In this document: piece by piece, positions 1 to 9,640 of the stretch
Layout of the letters: each line of letters begins with the position of its first letter
Numbering within the stretch: position 1 is the first letter of the stretch
NCBI GenBank assembly: GCA_001600875.1
Contig: BCLD01000009.1
Span: forward strand, 775,350 to 803,360
Origin: Solicoccozyma terricola
Taxonomy: Eukaryota; Basidiomycota; Tremellomycetes; Filobasidiales; Piskurozymaceae
Direction of reading: 5' to 3'
Length of the DNA stretch: 28,011 nt
Translations under genes and position numbers: made by a program
The notes under the pieces: generated by a model
Database searches by the model: none
Seen by the model: only the letters and a program-made list of their open reading frames with translations
What the model was told of the DNA's origin: nothing

Positions 1-641
1 GGGGGGGATTGTCTCCCGTTTTGTTTTGTGTGCCCGAAGTAAAGGATTTAGCGCGTGCCATTCGTCTGGGCTGTTGGGCGGGCGGCGGGGGGGAGAAGAG
101 AAGAGATAGAGAGAAGAAGTAAATAGCCCCCATTTCCCATTCCCTTTTTGGCCTTTTTTGGTCTTTCATTTTTGCCCATATCTCTCCTCTCTACTCGAAC
201 CCTTTTACCATCGATACGAATCTTTTCATCTCCCACTCCAACCAAAAACCTCTACCCTTTCATCTTCTCCCTATCATCGGAGAAAACCCTACAGAAATTA
301 AAATCTCCAAAGCATTGGGGGAGAAGGGGGGAAAGGGGCGTGATATTTCTATCTTGACCTTGACCTGAGCAGCCCAACCTGGCGCACCGAGGGGGAGCGA
401 AGAGAACGCTGTAACGTGATTGAACGCGTTTGGGCGAGGCGAGGCGAGGCAGGGCGGGGGGGAACAGCGGATACCCGATCTTCAAACCACTGAAGCAAAG
501 GTCAAGTTACAACACCCACCACAACACACCGTCGAATAACCACAACCCGACTACCCCGACTACTCTTTTCGAGTTCTATCCCTTGGTCATCCATCTTCCC
601 ACTCCCTCCCTTGCAATCCCACGTCCCCCCCTTCTCTTTAA
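1..641. other. Low-complexity C/T-rich leader region, no gene supported
   Basis: This stretch is biased to pyrimidines on the + strand, apart from short G-rich patches at 80-115 and 430-465. Open frames run through it on both strands, but none has recognisable protein character. It most likely holds the promoter and 5' leader, and possibly the missing first exon, of the membrane-protein gene that becomes recognisable further right. I see no tRNA or repeat family here. Confidence 0.4.
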
Positions 642-1945
642 ACCCCCCCCCCCCCCCCCGGCCGGACCCCCACACCCCATTCCCCATCCTCCCCTGGGAA
701 AACTTGTTTCTCCAACATTTCTCACTCAACGTATACCCGCCGACTTTCCTCTTCCTCTTCCACTTCACCTTGTTCAACCACTCGATCATCAACATCAACG
801 ACCAAGACGGCAACGACCAAGACCAAGACCAAGACCAAGACGACGGCACATATTCGAAAGAAATCAGTACCTGAAAAGGTAGGGAATCAAATTACAAGTA
901 GAGAAAGTATTAGTAGTAGTAGTAGTAAGAAAAAGGAGGAGAAAGGTTGGTGGGTTTCGGTGAATTATTGGGATAGGGTTTTTAGGAATATGATGGTTAG
1001 TCCCGAGGGTTTCTTTTTCTCTCTCTCCTTTTTTTTTTTTCGTTTTTTGGGAGAATCCTTAAAGGAGTTTGAATGCTGGGAGCGAAGTGGGAGGATGTCG
1101 TATACTGATATTCTCCTCTCCCTTTTTCCCCCCCCCCTCCCCTCTTTCTCACTCTTTCGTATGAACCTTTTCGCAAACGACGATATGACATCGTGATTAT
1201 CCCTCGCAACCGTCCCCCCTCCCCCCTCTCTCTTCCCCTTCATCTTCCCATTCCATTCCTTAAATTGCATCCTTCACCACCACCACCACCACCACCACCC
1301 AACCCCCCACTTCCCACAATTCATTCCCTCATCTCCATCTCCATCATCCGGAATACGCGTTCCCAATCTCATTCCCCATTTCCAAAACCCAACTTGCCCC
1401 ACTTCTCATACGTCTACTTCTTCCACACCTCATTTCCTCACATCTCAACCACCTCCACCCCCTCTCCACCCCCCGTCCCCCCCACCCTCCACGTTTTTTC
1501 TCGCTCAATAGCGCGAAACTAAAAAGGAAGATCCTCCTATAACGAATCCAACCAATACCACAACCGGTCGTAGATCAAGTGGAGGAGGGATGGCTGTATC
1601 AGGAGGAGCAAAGGGGTTTATGGGGATTGGTGAGTCGGAGAGGGGGGGTTTTTGGGAGGTGTTGATGGGCGATGTGGGATTGGGATTGGGAAGTGGGGTG
1701 GGGTGGTGTCGGTGTCGGTGCGGGTTGTGGGACGGGTTGAGGGACGGGTTGAGGGACGGGTTGTTACGTGAGAAGCACGGGGAGATGGATGGATTGGGAT
1801 CGATCATCGTTTGAGGGATGATATTCCCGTGAGCGTGAGGTGGGATATTAAGGGGATAAAAATGGTGTGGGATATCATCCTGCAATATTCGGAAATGACA
1901 TGCGAGCACGACGAGGATGACGGGGAACCCCCCCCCCCCCCCCGC

Positions 1946-1984
<39 letters not shown>

Positions 1985-4143
1985 TTCCCCCCCCCCCCCC
2001 CCCCCCCCCCCCCGCGCCCCCCCCCCACCCCGCGGGCGGGACTAGTCGACATCATCCATTCGTTCGTTACATCAAACCGGCTAATATCTTACTTCGTCTG
2101 CCCGACCCACAGGACTATCACCCCGCAAGACAGGTCTTATCGTATTACTTGCATTGGTATTAGTCACTGTTACACGGTGGATACTACGTGAGTCCCCCCC
2201 GGTACATATTCCTCAACTGGTTTGACTGATATTACCCTCGTTCCTCCCCCGCTCTAGCCGCATCCGATAGCACATCCTCACATGCAGCTCATCACGATAC
2301 ATCCGGTCTCACACCTCGGGATTACTTGAACGCATCTCAAACCGATCCTGCTCCATTTGACTTTTGTCCCGTGTTTGGACCAGGTGATCCAGTCGCTGAA
2401 CGGAGGGGTCAATGGGGATTACTAAAGAGTAGGTTACATCAAGGTAGTAATGCTAGAGTACAGAGGGTCATTCAAAAGGCATTGAGTGGAGCACCGATCA
2501 CTATCAGTGTTCTTGGAGGTTCAGGTGAGTTGCGGGGTTGATGCGGATGCCGGACGCGCGGATATGTTTGTCTGATTGCACCGTTTTTTTTTTTTGGTTT
2601 TTTTTTGTTCTTCTTTTTCTCTGGTCAGTGTCCGCATGCCACGGTGCTGGTGACGATCCCATCTCCGCACGGTGCTACCCGTCAAAATTCTTCGATTGGT
2701 GGAATTCAGTCTTCCCACACCCAGCTTCCGAGCTTACTAACGGAGCGTCAAGGAAGACGGATTCGGCTTACTTTGCATACTGTGCTGGACATCATTTACC
2801 GGATCACACTGATCTCGTTATCTTGGAGTTTGATTCGTCTGACCCGAAGTGAGTAGGCGATCAGTGTAATATCAAAAGGCGATGGGATCGGGGCTGACGG
2901 ATTTCCCCCCCCCCCCCCTCCCCCCACCCCCTCTTCGTAGCGACCCCGAATGGCTCTCCCACTTCGAGCTGCTCGTTCGGTCAATCCTCGTTCGACCTGA
3001 CATGCCAGCCGTCATCATCCTCGGCCACTTTAGTCCTCAGGTTCAAGCCCAGAATGGATTCGCCGGGCCCGAGTTGCTGCATACCGTCGTCGCGCAGTTC
3101 TATGATGTCCCTCACATCAGGTGCGTTGACTTTGCTCTTTCTTGTGCACACCCACCCCGTCCCTATGTCGCTAAAACGTTCTCCCCAATACTACCTCAGC
3201 GCCAAGGGTCTGCTTTACCATGACTATCTCGCCAACCCCGAGGCCGCACGTAATACTTATTACACTGACCCGGTCCTCGCCAACGCTGCTGGCCATGATC
3301 TCATCGCCGACGTCCTCATCTCATACATAATGTCCCAGGTCTGCCAAGGTTGGGCGGCGGCAATGGGTCACGCTTTCGACGTGCCTTACATGGGCGCTGA
3401 CGGTACCGACTCGACGACTGGCGGACCCCAACTCCTCGGAGGTGTCGGCTTACGCAAGGGAATTCCAGGACAAGAGCCCGGAGACGGAGTATCAACGCAG
3501 ACCGAGAGCAAGTATGCTGCATTGCGTGTCCCTTCAGCGAGGTTGTCGGATCGACCGTCGGATATCCTTCAATTCAGAGAAATTGAGCCGTTCTGCGTAT
3601 CAGCCAACGATCTCATCAATCCATTACCTCCCTCTCTATTCTACGGATCAGGATGGCACGCATACCACCCCGCCAAGGGAGCAGGCAACGAGGATAGGCA
3701 TTATTGGTATGCTGAACAACCGACCAGTAGGCTTCGGATCCCAATTAGATTGGGTGCAGGAGACGTTGGAATTTATTACCTCCAGAGTCCGGAAGATAGA
3801 CCCTTGGGTAGGGCAATGTGCTGGGTTGACGATAATTCCGCGGGTGCTGTCGAGTTGAGCGGAACGGCCGATGTGCCGGATGTTGTGCCGACGTGGGTTC
3901 CCGCGTTGTCATTCCAAAACTTCTTCGCTGGTTGCTGACCGCCTCTCTTCACAGCCTTACCATTATCGACCGACATGTATCGAAGGGTTCTCATTTCGTA
4001 GAGTGCGCTTTGATGGGCGAGCCTGGTGAGTTCTTTTGCTCAAATACTTGGCCTCTCTTCGTCGTCGTCGTCTCTGAACATTCTCGCTCTTCACAGGAAT
4101 CGCATCGGCACCATTCAAGCTCCTCGCCGTCTTCACGACGTAA
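642..4143 (+). CDS. SGNH/GDSL-hydrolase-like type II membrane protein (5' end unresolved)
   Basis: Supported exons are 1512-1629, 2113-2187, 2258-2524, 2629-2848, 2941-3120, 3200-3892, 3955-4025 and 4097-4143, all phase-consistent (556 codons). A further coding-like exon ends at the GTTAGT donor after 995. It is open back to a stop at 639 and contains WWVSVNYWDRVFRNMM, but it has no start codon. The protein has a short basic/Ser-Gly cytoplasmic part and one membrane anchor (GLIVLLALVLVTVTRWIL). The lumenal domain follows, with a nucleophile-type GGSVSACHG block (Ser in GGS) and a distal block DPVLANAAGHDLIADVL. This layout resembles fungal SGNH-esterase-like membrane proteins of the secretory pathway that act in glycan or capsule modification; the role is inferred. 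The position equivalent to the catalytic His of DxxH reads Leu, so activity is uncertain. Introns 996-1511 and 1630-2112 are unusually long and full of poly-C or G-rich repeats. Confidence 0.7.
643..659 (+). repeat. Poly-C tract (17 C)
   Basis: An uninterrupted run of 17 C precedes the coding-like exon of the SGNH-like gene. An error in its length would change which upstream frame joins that exon, so it bears directly on the unresolved 5' end. Confidence 0.85.
1729..1763 (+). repeat. 12-nt tandem repeat (x3), G-quadruplex-capable
   Basis: Two full copies and one 11-nt copy of GGGACGGGTTGA lie inside the long intron 1630-2112. With the preceding GGGTTGT they give at least eight GGG runs separated by 2-4 nt loops, which fits the sequence rule for an RNA or DNA G-quadruplex on the sense strand. 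Confidence 0.75.
1928..2026 (+). repeat. Compound poly-C block (runs of 16, 36, 27 and 10 C)
   Basis: This near-pure C block is broken only by CCGCGGG-like and TT interruptions. It sits in the modelled intron 1630-2112, 86 nt upstream of the acceptor that precedes the membrane-anchor exon. Run lengths in such sequence are often assembled wrongly. Confidence 0.85.
2905..2918 (+). repeat. Poly-C tract (14 C) in intron
   Basis: The tract lies in the 92-nt intron 2849-2940 of the SGNH-like gene and continues as further C runs toward the acceptor at 2940. It therefore probably forms part of the polypyrimidine tract. Confidence 0.85.
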
Positions 4144-4694
4144 AACTCATGGCATCAGTATCATACGAACGATATTCGGGGGTCTCCTTCCTTTTTTGCT
4201 TTCTTTTCGTTTTAGAGCGGTATGTGACGGATGAGTTCATAGCCGAGATGTGTATGCGTGTTTGAGCAAGACCTCAAAAAGATGAATCAGTTGAGAATTC
4301 CAAAGGATCGTTGTTGTCTCTCATCCAGCTGCCACATCCCTTTCCGAGGACAAGTAAATTCGTCATGCGGGGATTTCTCATTTTCATCATGCTTATATAC
4401 AACGAGCGAACCCTTTTCAACAATCTATATAGCAAAGGCCGTGAGTCATCTCGACCCAGAACGGAGCGGGCGACCAATACCTTGACGGTCGACTCATGGA
4501 GCAGGCTCAATTAACCGAGGATCCGTTCGGTACAATGGATTTGCTTTTCGAGTTGACCTTGAATCCCGATCTGTTGTTTTCCGGCTCGTGACAGGGCCCG
4601 AGGTAGACGCAGTCATCCGAGCCCAGAAACCGATGAGAATCCCTATTCGTCTCTAAGAGTCTGCAGTGACTCCATCCTCGACTGATCATATTGC
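4144..4694. other. Convergent 3' intergenic region
   Basis: This gap separates the 3' ends of the SGNH-like gene (+) and URM1 (-). Open frames exist on both strands (for example 4258-4485 and 4507-4776), but none has splice-consistent or family-like protein sequence. It probably consists of the two 3' untranslated regions. No repeat or RNA gene was recognised. Confidence 0.5.
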
Positions 4695-5243
4695 TCATCC
4701 GCCGTGCAGGGTACTGATAAAGACGACCTCGTCTCCATTCTTCAATTCGTAATCCAGTTCGCCTTCGAGTTCCCAATCAGTGTCGTTGATGAGGACGAGA
4801 ATACCTGGTCGACTGAGAGGAATTTTCAAGGATATGACAACGGGATGTGAGAACATTAGCAGGCGTTCTTAATCCAAGATATATGATCCAACTTACACTC
4901 CCTCCCCATCACCAAACATCTCTACTCGCTCGCTCAGCAAATTCTCCTTCATCCACTTGATCAAATATCTAACGTCCGTCGGGGTTTCTTTCTCAGCACT
5001 CGGTGCCGACGTAGCCACGTATTGAGGAAGATATACGGTGTGCTTGTTGATCGAGTGGAAGAGGAGATGAAGGCCTCCGCTGTATGAGGTGTTATGGGGT
5101 CAGTTCAAGGAGCGATGCGAACATCATGTGCGAGACAGTGACACTTGCCCGAACTCTATGCGAATTTCGAGGTCGGAGGGAGATGAACGAGCTGGGAGTT
5201 TGGGAGCGGCAGGCATGGCAGCTGTGGTGATGGCTGTGGACAT
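4695..5243 (-). CDS. URM1: Ubiquitin-related modifier 1 (Urm1)
   Basis: The model joins exons 5149-5243, 4897-5079 and 4695-4812 (131 aa). Urm1 is a beta-grasp sulfur carrier. After thiocarboxylation of its C-terminus by the Uba4-type E1 it supplies sulfur for 2-thiouridine in cytosolic tRNAs, and it can conjugate to proteins. Sequence support comes from the N-terminal [15 protein letters not shown] strand, the conserved [12 protein letters not shown] helix, the [17 protein letters not shown] segment and the terminal ISTLHGG with the obligatory di-glycine. The 131-aa length is longer than the roughly 100 aa usual for the family because of an N-terminal extension and a loop with Ser/Pro. Intron 1 (5080-5148) uses a GC donor (GGCAAGT) and is required to build EFGGG; intron 2 (4813-4896) is GT-AG. 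The start at 5243 is the first ATG of the conserved frame, and an ATG at 5330 lies in the same frame upstream. The gene is divergent from RRP14. Confidence 0.93.
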
Positions 5244-5419
5244 GGTGTTGGGTGGTATGATGGCGAGACGATGATGGTCTACTTGCGAACGGGGATTTCT
5301 TGTGGCTGGAAGTTGCAGTTCACGTGACATTTTGACCAGGAATTTATGAACGGTTGATATCGTGTGGTCATGTTCAGCTTATTTCAACGTACTCTCGACA
5401 TTCCCTCGCTACCTACAAG
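5244..5419. promoter_or_regulatory. Bidirectional promoter URM1/RRP14 with CACGTG
   Basis: This 176-bp gap separates two divergent start codons. A CACGTG palindrome within TTCACGTGAC occupies 5321-5326. Such a site is an E-box type target of bHLH factors (Cbf1-like in fungi). A role in both genes is inferred from position only. Confidence 0.5.
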
Positions 5420-7063
5420 ATGGCAGCCACACTAGCCACTGCTCCGTCTGACCTTCGAACATCACTCGAAGCTCACGATGCAGCTTTCACCCAGTTGTTG
5501 GGGCTGATCCCGGCAAAGTATTACATTGCCGTCGACGATGAGGAGGTGAGGGAGCGGAAGCTCGCTCTTCCCCAGTTGAGAAGTAACGCACTGATGTACT
5601 ATCCACTCCATCGTCATCTTGGTGACATTCGCGACTTCTAGGCTGATTCAAAATGGATGAAGAACAAGAAGAAACGACCTGCAGAGGAGATGAAGCAGCT
5701 CAAAAAGAAAGCAAAGCTTGAGAAGGTGGGTTCTGTTTCGAACTTTGGCTTTTTTCTGGACTTCCTACGTCGCATACTAACCCCCTTTCGATTGTTCTTT
5801 TTTTTTAATCTGTTGACAGATGGATCCAGCAAACCACAAATCAATCATGGAAATCCAAGCCGAACGAGCAGCAGCTGAAGCTCCCAACAAATCTGCGAAT
5901 CAACCATCATCTTCTACGGCTCCAACCTCGTCTTTAACTCCAATGTCAGCTCCAGCTTCAATCTCTGTTCTTCGTCAGAAATTGCAGGATAAGTTGGACT
6001 CATTCAAACGGAGGAAACAACCTGCTGTTATCGCTCCGAATGACGGTACTGTTGAAGACGAGGAAGCAGATGCGGATGATGAGAATATGACTGCTCATTC
6101 GAGAGATGAGATGATCGAGGAGACTCGAAGGAGGAGAGGTGAAGTCAGGGATAATAGGAGGGCGAAGAGAAAGGCTGAGAGGAAGGAGGAGAAGGAAGGG
6201 AAGGGTAAGAAGGTGATCAAGACTGGGAAGGTGGTGGAGGAAGGGAAAGGGAAGGGTAAAGAGGATTTCAAGGCCAAGCCCGGAAAGGTAAGCTTGGATG
6301 ATGTTGTGTGGGACATGAAATTCTCGAAATATCCCATGGCTGATGGACCTGCGGCCATAATTTCTCTCAAAAACAGACCAGTCTCATTGTCGATCCATTG
6401 CCAAACAGCTCTACTCCATCATCTTCCAAGCCAATGCTAGAATCCAACCTGTCCTTTGGTACCCTCGCACTCCCGTCTTCTTCCACTCCTTCCTCCAAAA
6501 CCCACATCAAGTCAATCTCTAACCCTGTTCAAGCGCTCGCACATCTACAAAACCGAGCGTCCAAGTTGTCGGAGATGGATGACGAGAAGAGGAAGGAGAT
6601 TGAGAAGAAGGAAATGTGGGCGAAAGCGTTGGAACGTGCTGAAGGTGGCAAGGTTAGAGACGATGAAGGGAGGTTGAAGAAGGCGGCGAAGAGGGTGGAA
6701 AAGCAAAAGAGTAAATCGGGACAAGAGTGGTGAGTGTCTCTTTTCTCAATCATCGAACTAGGTTTAATGCCAATGGAAATGCTGACATTGTGGTCGATGA
6801 CTCTTTCTCTCTCTCTCTCTCGCAGGAACGATCGAAAGAAAGCAGCTCATGCGTCTCAAGCTATAAAGCTCAAGAAGCGTAATGAAAACATCAACGCTCG
6901 TTCTGAAGCTCGAAAGAACAAAAAGATGGGATTGAAACCCAAGGGAGACAAGGACAAGAAGTCGAAGAAGGAGACCCCGAAGAAATATCAAGGGAAGAAT
7001 TTCCGACCTGGTTTCGAGGGTGGTAGACCTGGCGCTGCTACTGGTGGGACGGCCAAGAAGTAG
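5420..7063 (+). CDS. RRP14: Ribosome-biogenesis factor Rrp14 / SURF6 family
   Basis: Exons are 5420-5545, 5642-5725, 5820-6287, 6377-6729 and 6826-7063 (422 aa), all closing in phase. The family acts in the nucleolus in pre-60S and pre-40S assembly and binds rRNA. Visible features are an N-terminal region (LEAHDAAFTQLLGLIPAKYY) typical of the SURF6/Rrp14 N-terminus, then a short KKRPAEEMKQLKKKAKLEK helix. A Ser/Pro linker is followed by ISVLRQKLQDKLDSFKRRK, the start of the SURF6 core. A very long Lys/Glu/Arg-rich coiled segment follows, ending in a basic tail with NDRKKAAHASQAIKLKKRN and repeated Lys/Gly/Arg. FGTLALPSSS precedes the coiled part. An ATG at 5354 shares the frame, but 5420 gives the family-like N-terminus. 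The gene is divergent from URM1 and tandem with the TRA2-like gene 224 bp downstream. Confidence 0.9.
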
Positions 7064-7287
7064 GTTTGATGTGGGGGGGTTGGATATATGTGTGTGTACT
7101 GCGCTGCGGTATGATATGGTATGATATGACTGTTCCCTGTTCCCTGTTCGCCACCGGAGAAGATGGGTGGCCCACCGTGAGAATCGACCAGCTCGCCCTA
7201 TTTCGCGCACTCAGTCCCTCTTTGTCCAACGCATCACCTCCATCACCCACTCGTACACATCAACACCCCATCCCATCTTTCACAACA

Positions 7288-9176
7288 ATGGAGTCTGGAA
7301 ACGGTACGTCTTTCAATCTCCACCATCTTCGACAGATCACATCAAACGCCAGTCTTTCCCGGCTGCTTCCCCGACGCTGGCTGCGACTTTTGATATCTTG
7401 AGATGCCGACTCATCCATGCCACGAAGTGATTTACGACAATTGTGAATCGGGTCCGGTCCCTTTTTCGAGCGGTCGACTGCTACACCGGGGGTTCTTTGA
7501 AACCGTGAATTCCCCCTCTGTGATATGAGCGACACGATTGGATGATCCAGCAGAATGACGAGAACGACACAATCGTCCGCGTCAGCTTGCTACGATCCCC
7601 CCCCCCCCCCCCGCAAAGGCGTTTTATCAGTCTATTGTCAAGTTGTTTCGAAACGATTAAAGATCGACCGGCGCTTTTTCGTTCGTTCGTTCGTTCATTC
7701 GTTTCTTCGTGTTTTCGCTCACTTTGGCCGATCGTTCAAAACCCGTTCATCATCCATCCCCTCGATAATGGGGGGTCTCGATTTTATATTTTTCCCGGGG
7801 TTTTCTTTCCCGCTTTCTCATCGACTCATCGACTAACGACCTCCAACTCCCTCACCCACAATCACCGACTGACGCCATCCCAACCCCTACCTACCTCACA
7901 TTCAGCCACCTACGACCCTTACTCTGAGACCCCAGCCTCTGGTGGTGATCAAGACGCTCTTCCAAAGCGATCTCAATCCCCACCTGGACGAATGGACGTC
8001 GACCGTGAACGTTCAGCTGGTGGAAATGGTTATGATGATCGTAAAGATAGGGGTGGAGAAGATTCCTACCGTGGAACGTGAGTGTTTCTTCTGCGTCTCG
8101 AATTGGATTAATGGTGAAAAAATGGAAAGAAAATATTGATGGGGATGATTTTTTCTCTTTTGGGTACCCTTACCTACCTACCTTACCGGGTGATTCAGTA
8201 GAGCGGAATCTGAGCAAATTAATCCGGGAAACAACCTTCATGTTTCTAGTTTAGCTCCTCGTGTTGAAGCGCGTGATCTTGAAGAGTACTTTGGGAAGAT
8301 TGGAAAGGTGAGTTTTTACTGGTTCTCCTAATGGTACCAGTTCTTCGAGCGGTCCTCCATGACTGACGGAATTTCAATGTACCTACCCTTCCTTACCGTC
8401 TTGGGGAACGCAGGTCGTTAAAGCATCTGTCATGTACGACCCTCACACTCGTGACTCTCGTGGTTTCGGTTTCGTCATGATGGACAACCCAGAAGACGCT
8501 GCAGCTTGTATTGCAGAGTATGATAAGAAGGACTTTATGGGTAAAGTTATGACTGTTGCCATGGTGCGTGTTTTTTTTTTTTTTTTCGGAGGTGTTTTTC
8601 TCCTCGTCGACAGCTGCTGATGTGCTGTGGTCCGGTGTTATTCAGGCCAAGCGCGCTCGTGCTAGGACTCCTACCCCTGGAAAGTACTTTGGACCTCCAA
8701 AGGGTGAAATGGGAGGTTTCGGGGGTGGTGGTGGGTACGGTGGTGGTGGCGGTGGTGGTCGTGGTGGCTACTGTGAGCAATGGCGTTCCGATCGAACTTT
8801 CCCATTCACGATATCATCTTAACGCTTGTTGACGTTCGATCATTTGACAGCCGAGCGTCCTTATCAACCCCGTTCGTGTGCGTGGTTTCGCTGCCTATTT
8901 CCTAATTAGAAAAGCAGTGGGTTTGTCAGAATGCTAACTCGTATGATTTCGTCGTGTGCGTGTGTGTGTGGTTTTTTCTTTTGCTTTTGTAGATGACTCG
9001 AGGTACAATGACAGAGGTCCACCACCCTCAAGCCGATGTGAGTACTCGATGGAGCGGTGGGTTTTCGATGATCCGAGTGTGACGCTGATTGATATATTAT
9101 GCAATCTCGACAGACGACGATAGGGAACGATCTTACCGTGATGATCGTGGACCACCTCCATCGCGATGTACGTTTA

Positions 9177-9213
<37 letters not shown>

Positions 9214-9464
9214 CCCCCCCCCCGTTTCCTTTTTCCTTCGCGGACACTCGCTCATACTCATCCCCGATCGTATCAACAGACGATGACCGTCGTTATGACT
9301 CTCGAGACTCTCGAGACTCCCGACCTGCCCCAAGTGGTGGCGGTGGTGCGTACGATGATTACCGTGCTCCTCCTCCTCGTCATGGAGGTTACGATGAGCG
9401 GAGGCCTCCAAGGGATGATAGGCCACCGAGGGATGATAGGTACGAAGCGAGGTCGAGATACTGA
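7288..9464 (+). CDS. TRA2: Transformer-2-like RRM splicing factor
   Basis: Nine exons: 7288-7303, 7906-8077, 8199-8307, 8414-8563, 8646-8772, 8851-8877, 8993-9037, 9114-9167 and 9280-9464 (294 aa). There is one RNA-recognition motif with RNP2 LHVSSL (residues 76-81) and RNP1 RGFGFVMM (115-122). It is followed by the linker TPTPGKYFG (157-165), the hallmark of Tra2 proteins, then a Gly/Tyr-rich stretch and a tail of Tyr-Asp-Asp-Arg and Pro-rich repeats. Tra2 proteins bind purine-rich exonic enhancers in the nucleus and promote exon inclusion. The tail here has few true RS dipeptides and is instead Arg/Asp/Tyr-rich. The tail exons share phase 1, so skipping any of them keeps the frame. Intron 1 is 602 nt, far above the window norm, and follows a 16-nt first coding exon. 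Introns 1 and 8 hold poly-C tracts. Confidence 0.88.
7597..7612 (+). repeat. Poly-C tract (16 C) in TRA2 intron 1
   Basis: Sixteen C lie in the middle of the 602-nt first intron. A short TTCG tandem repeat (about 7679-7698) lies downstream in the same intron. Confidence 0.85.
9179..9223 (+). repeat. Poly-C tract (32 C, T, 12 C) in TRA2 intron 8
   Basis: The tract begins 11 nt after the donor of intron 9168-9279 and is interrupted by one T. It fills about 40 percent of the intron and leaves a normal acceptor at 9279. Confidence 0.88.
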
Positions 9465-9640
9465 GTAGGGAGAGTAGATATGCTGTAGGGTGTGGAAGAC
9501 GGTGGGGGTGGATGCCATTGATTCCCTGATGCCATTGCTTGCCGGCCACGGAAGACCGTCCCCCGCCCCCGACAACGCGTGGATCATGTCCGCACACCAT
9601 CTACCACCATCCATAGCACATCCACATCCACATACCCCCC

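Noticed and set aside
430..882. 150-codon Pro-rich frame at the left end
   Set aside because: It is a translation of C/T-rich DNA. The other frame of 642-995 has better protein character and splices in phase to the next exon.
1590..1814. Read-through frame past 1629 as a coding exon with DGLRDGL repeats
   Set aside because: It simply translates the G-rich 12-nt repeat. The GTGAGT donor at 1630 and phase match to the anchor exon favour an intron.
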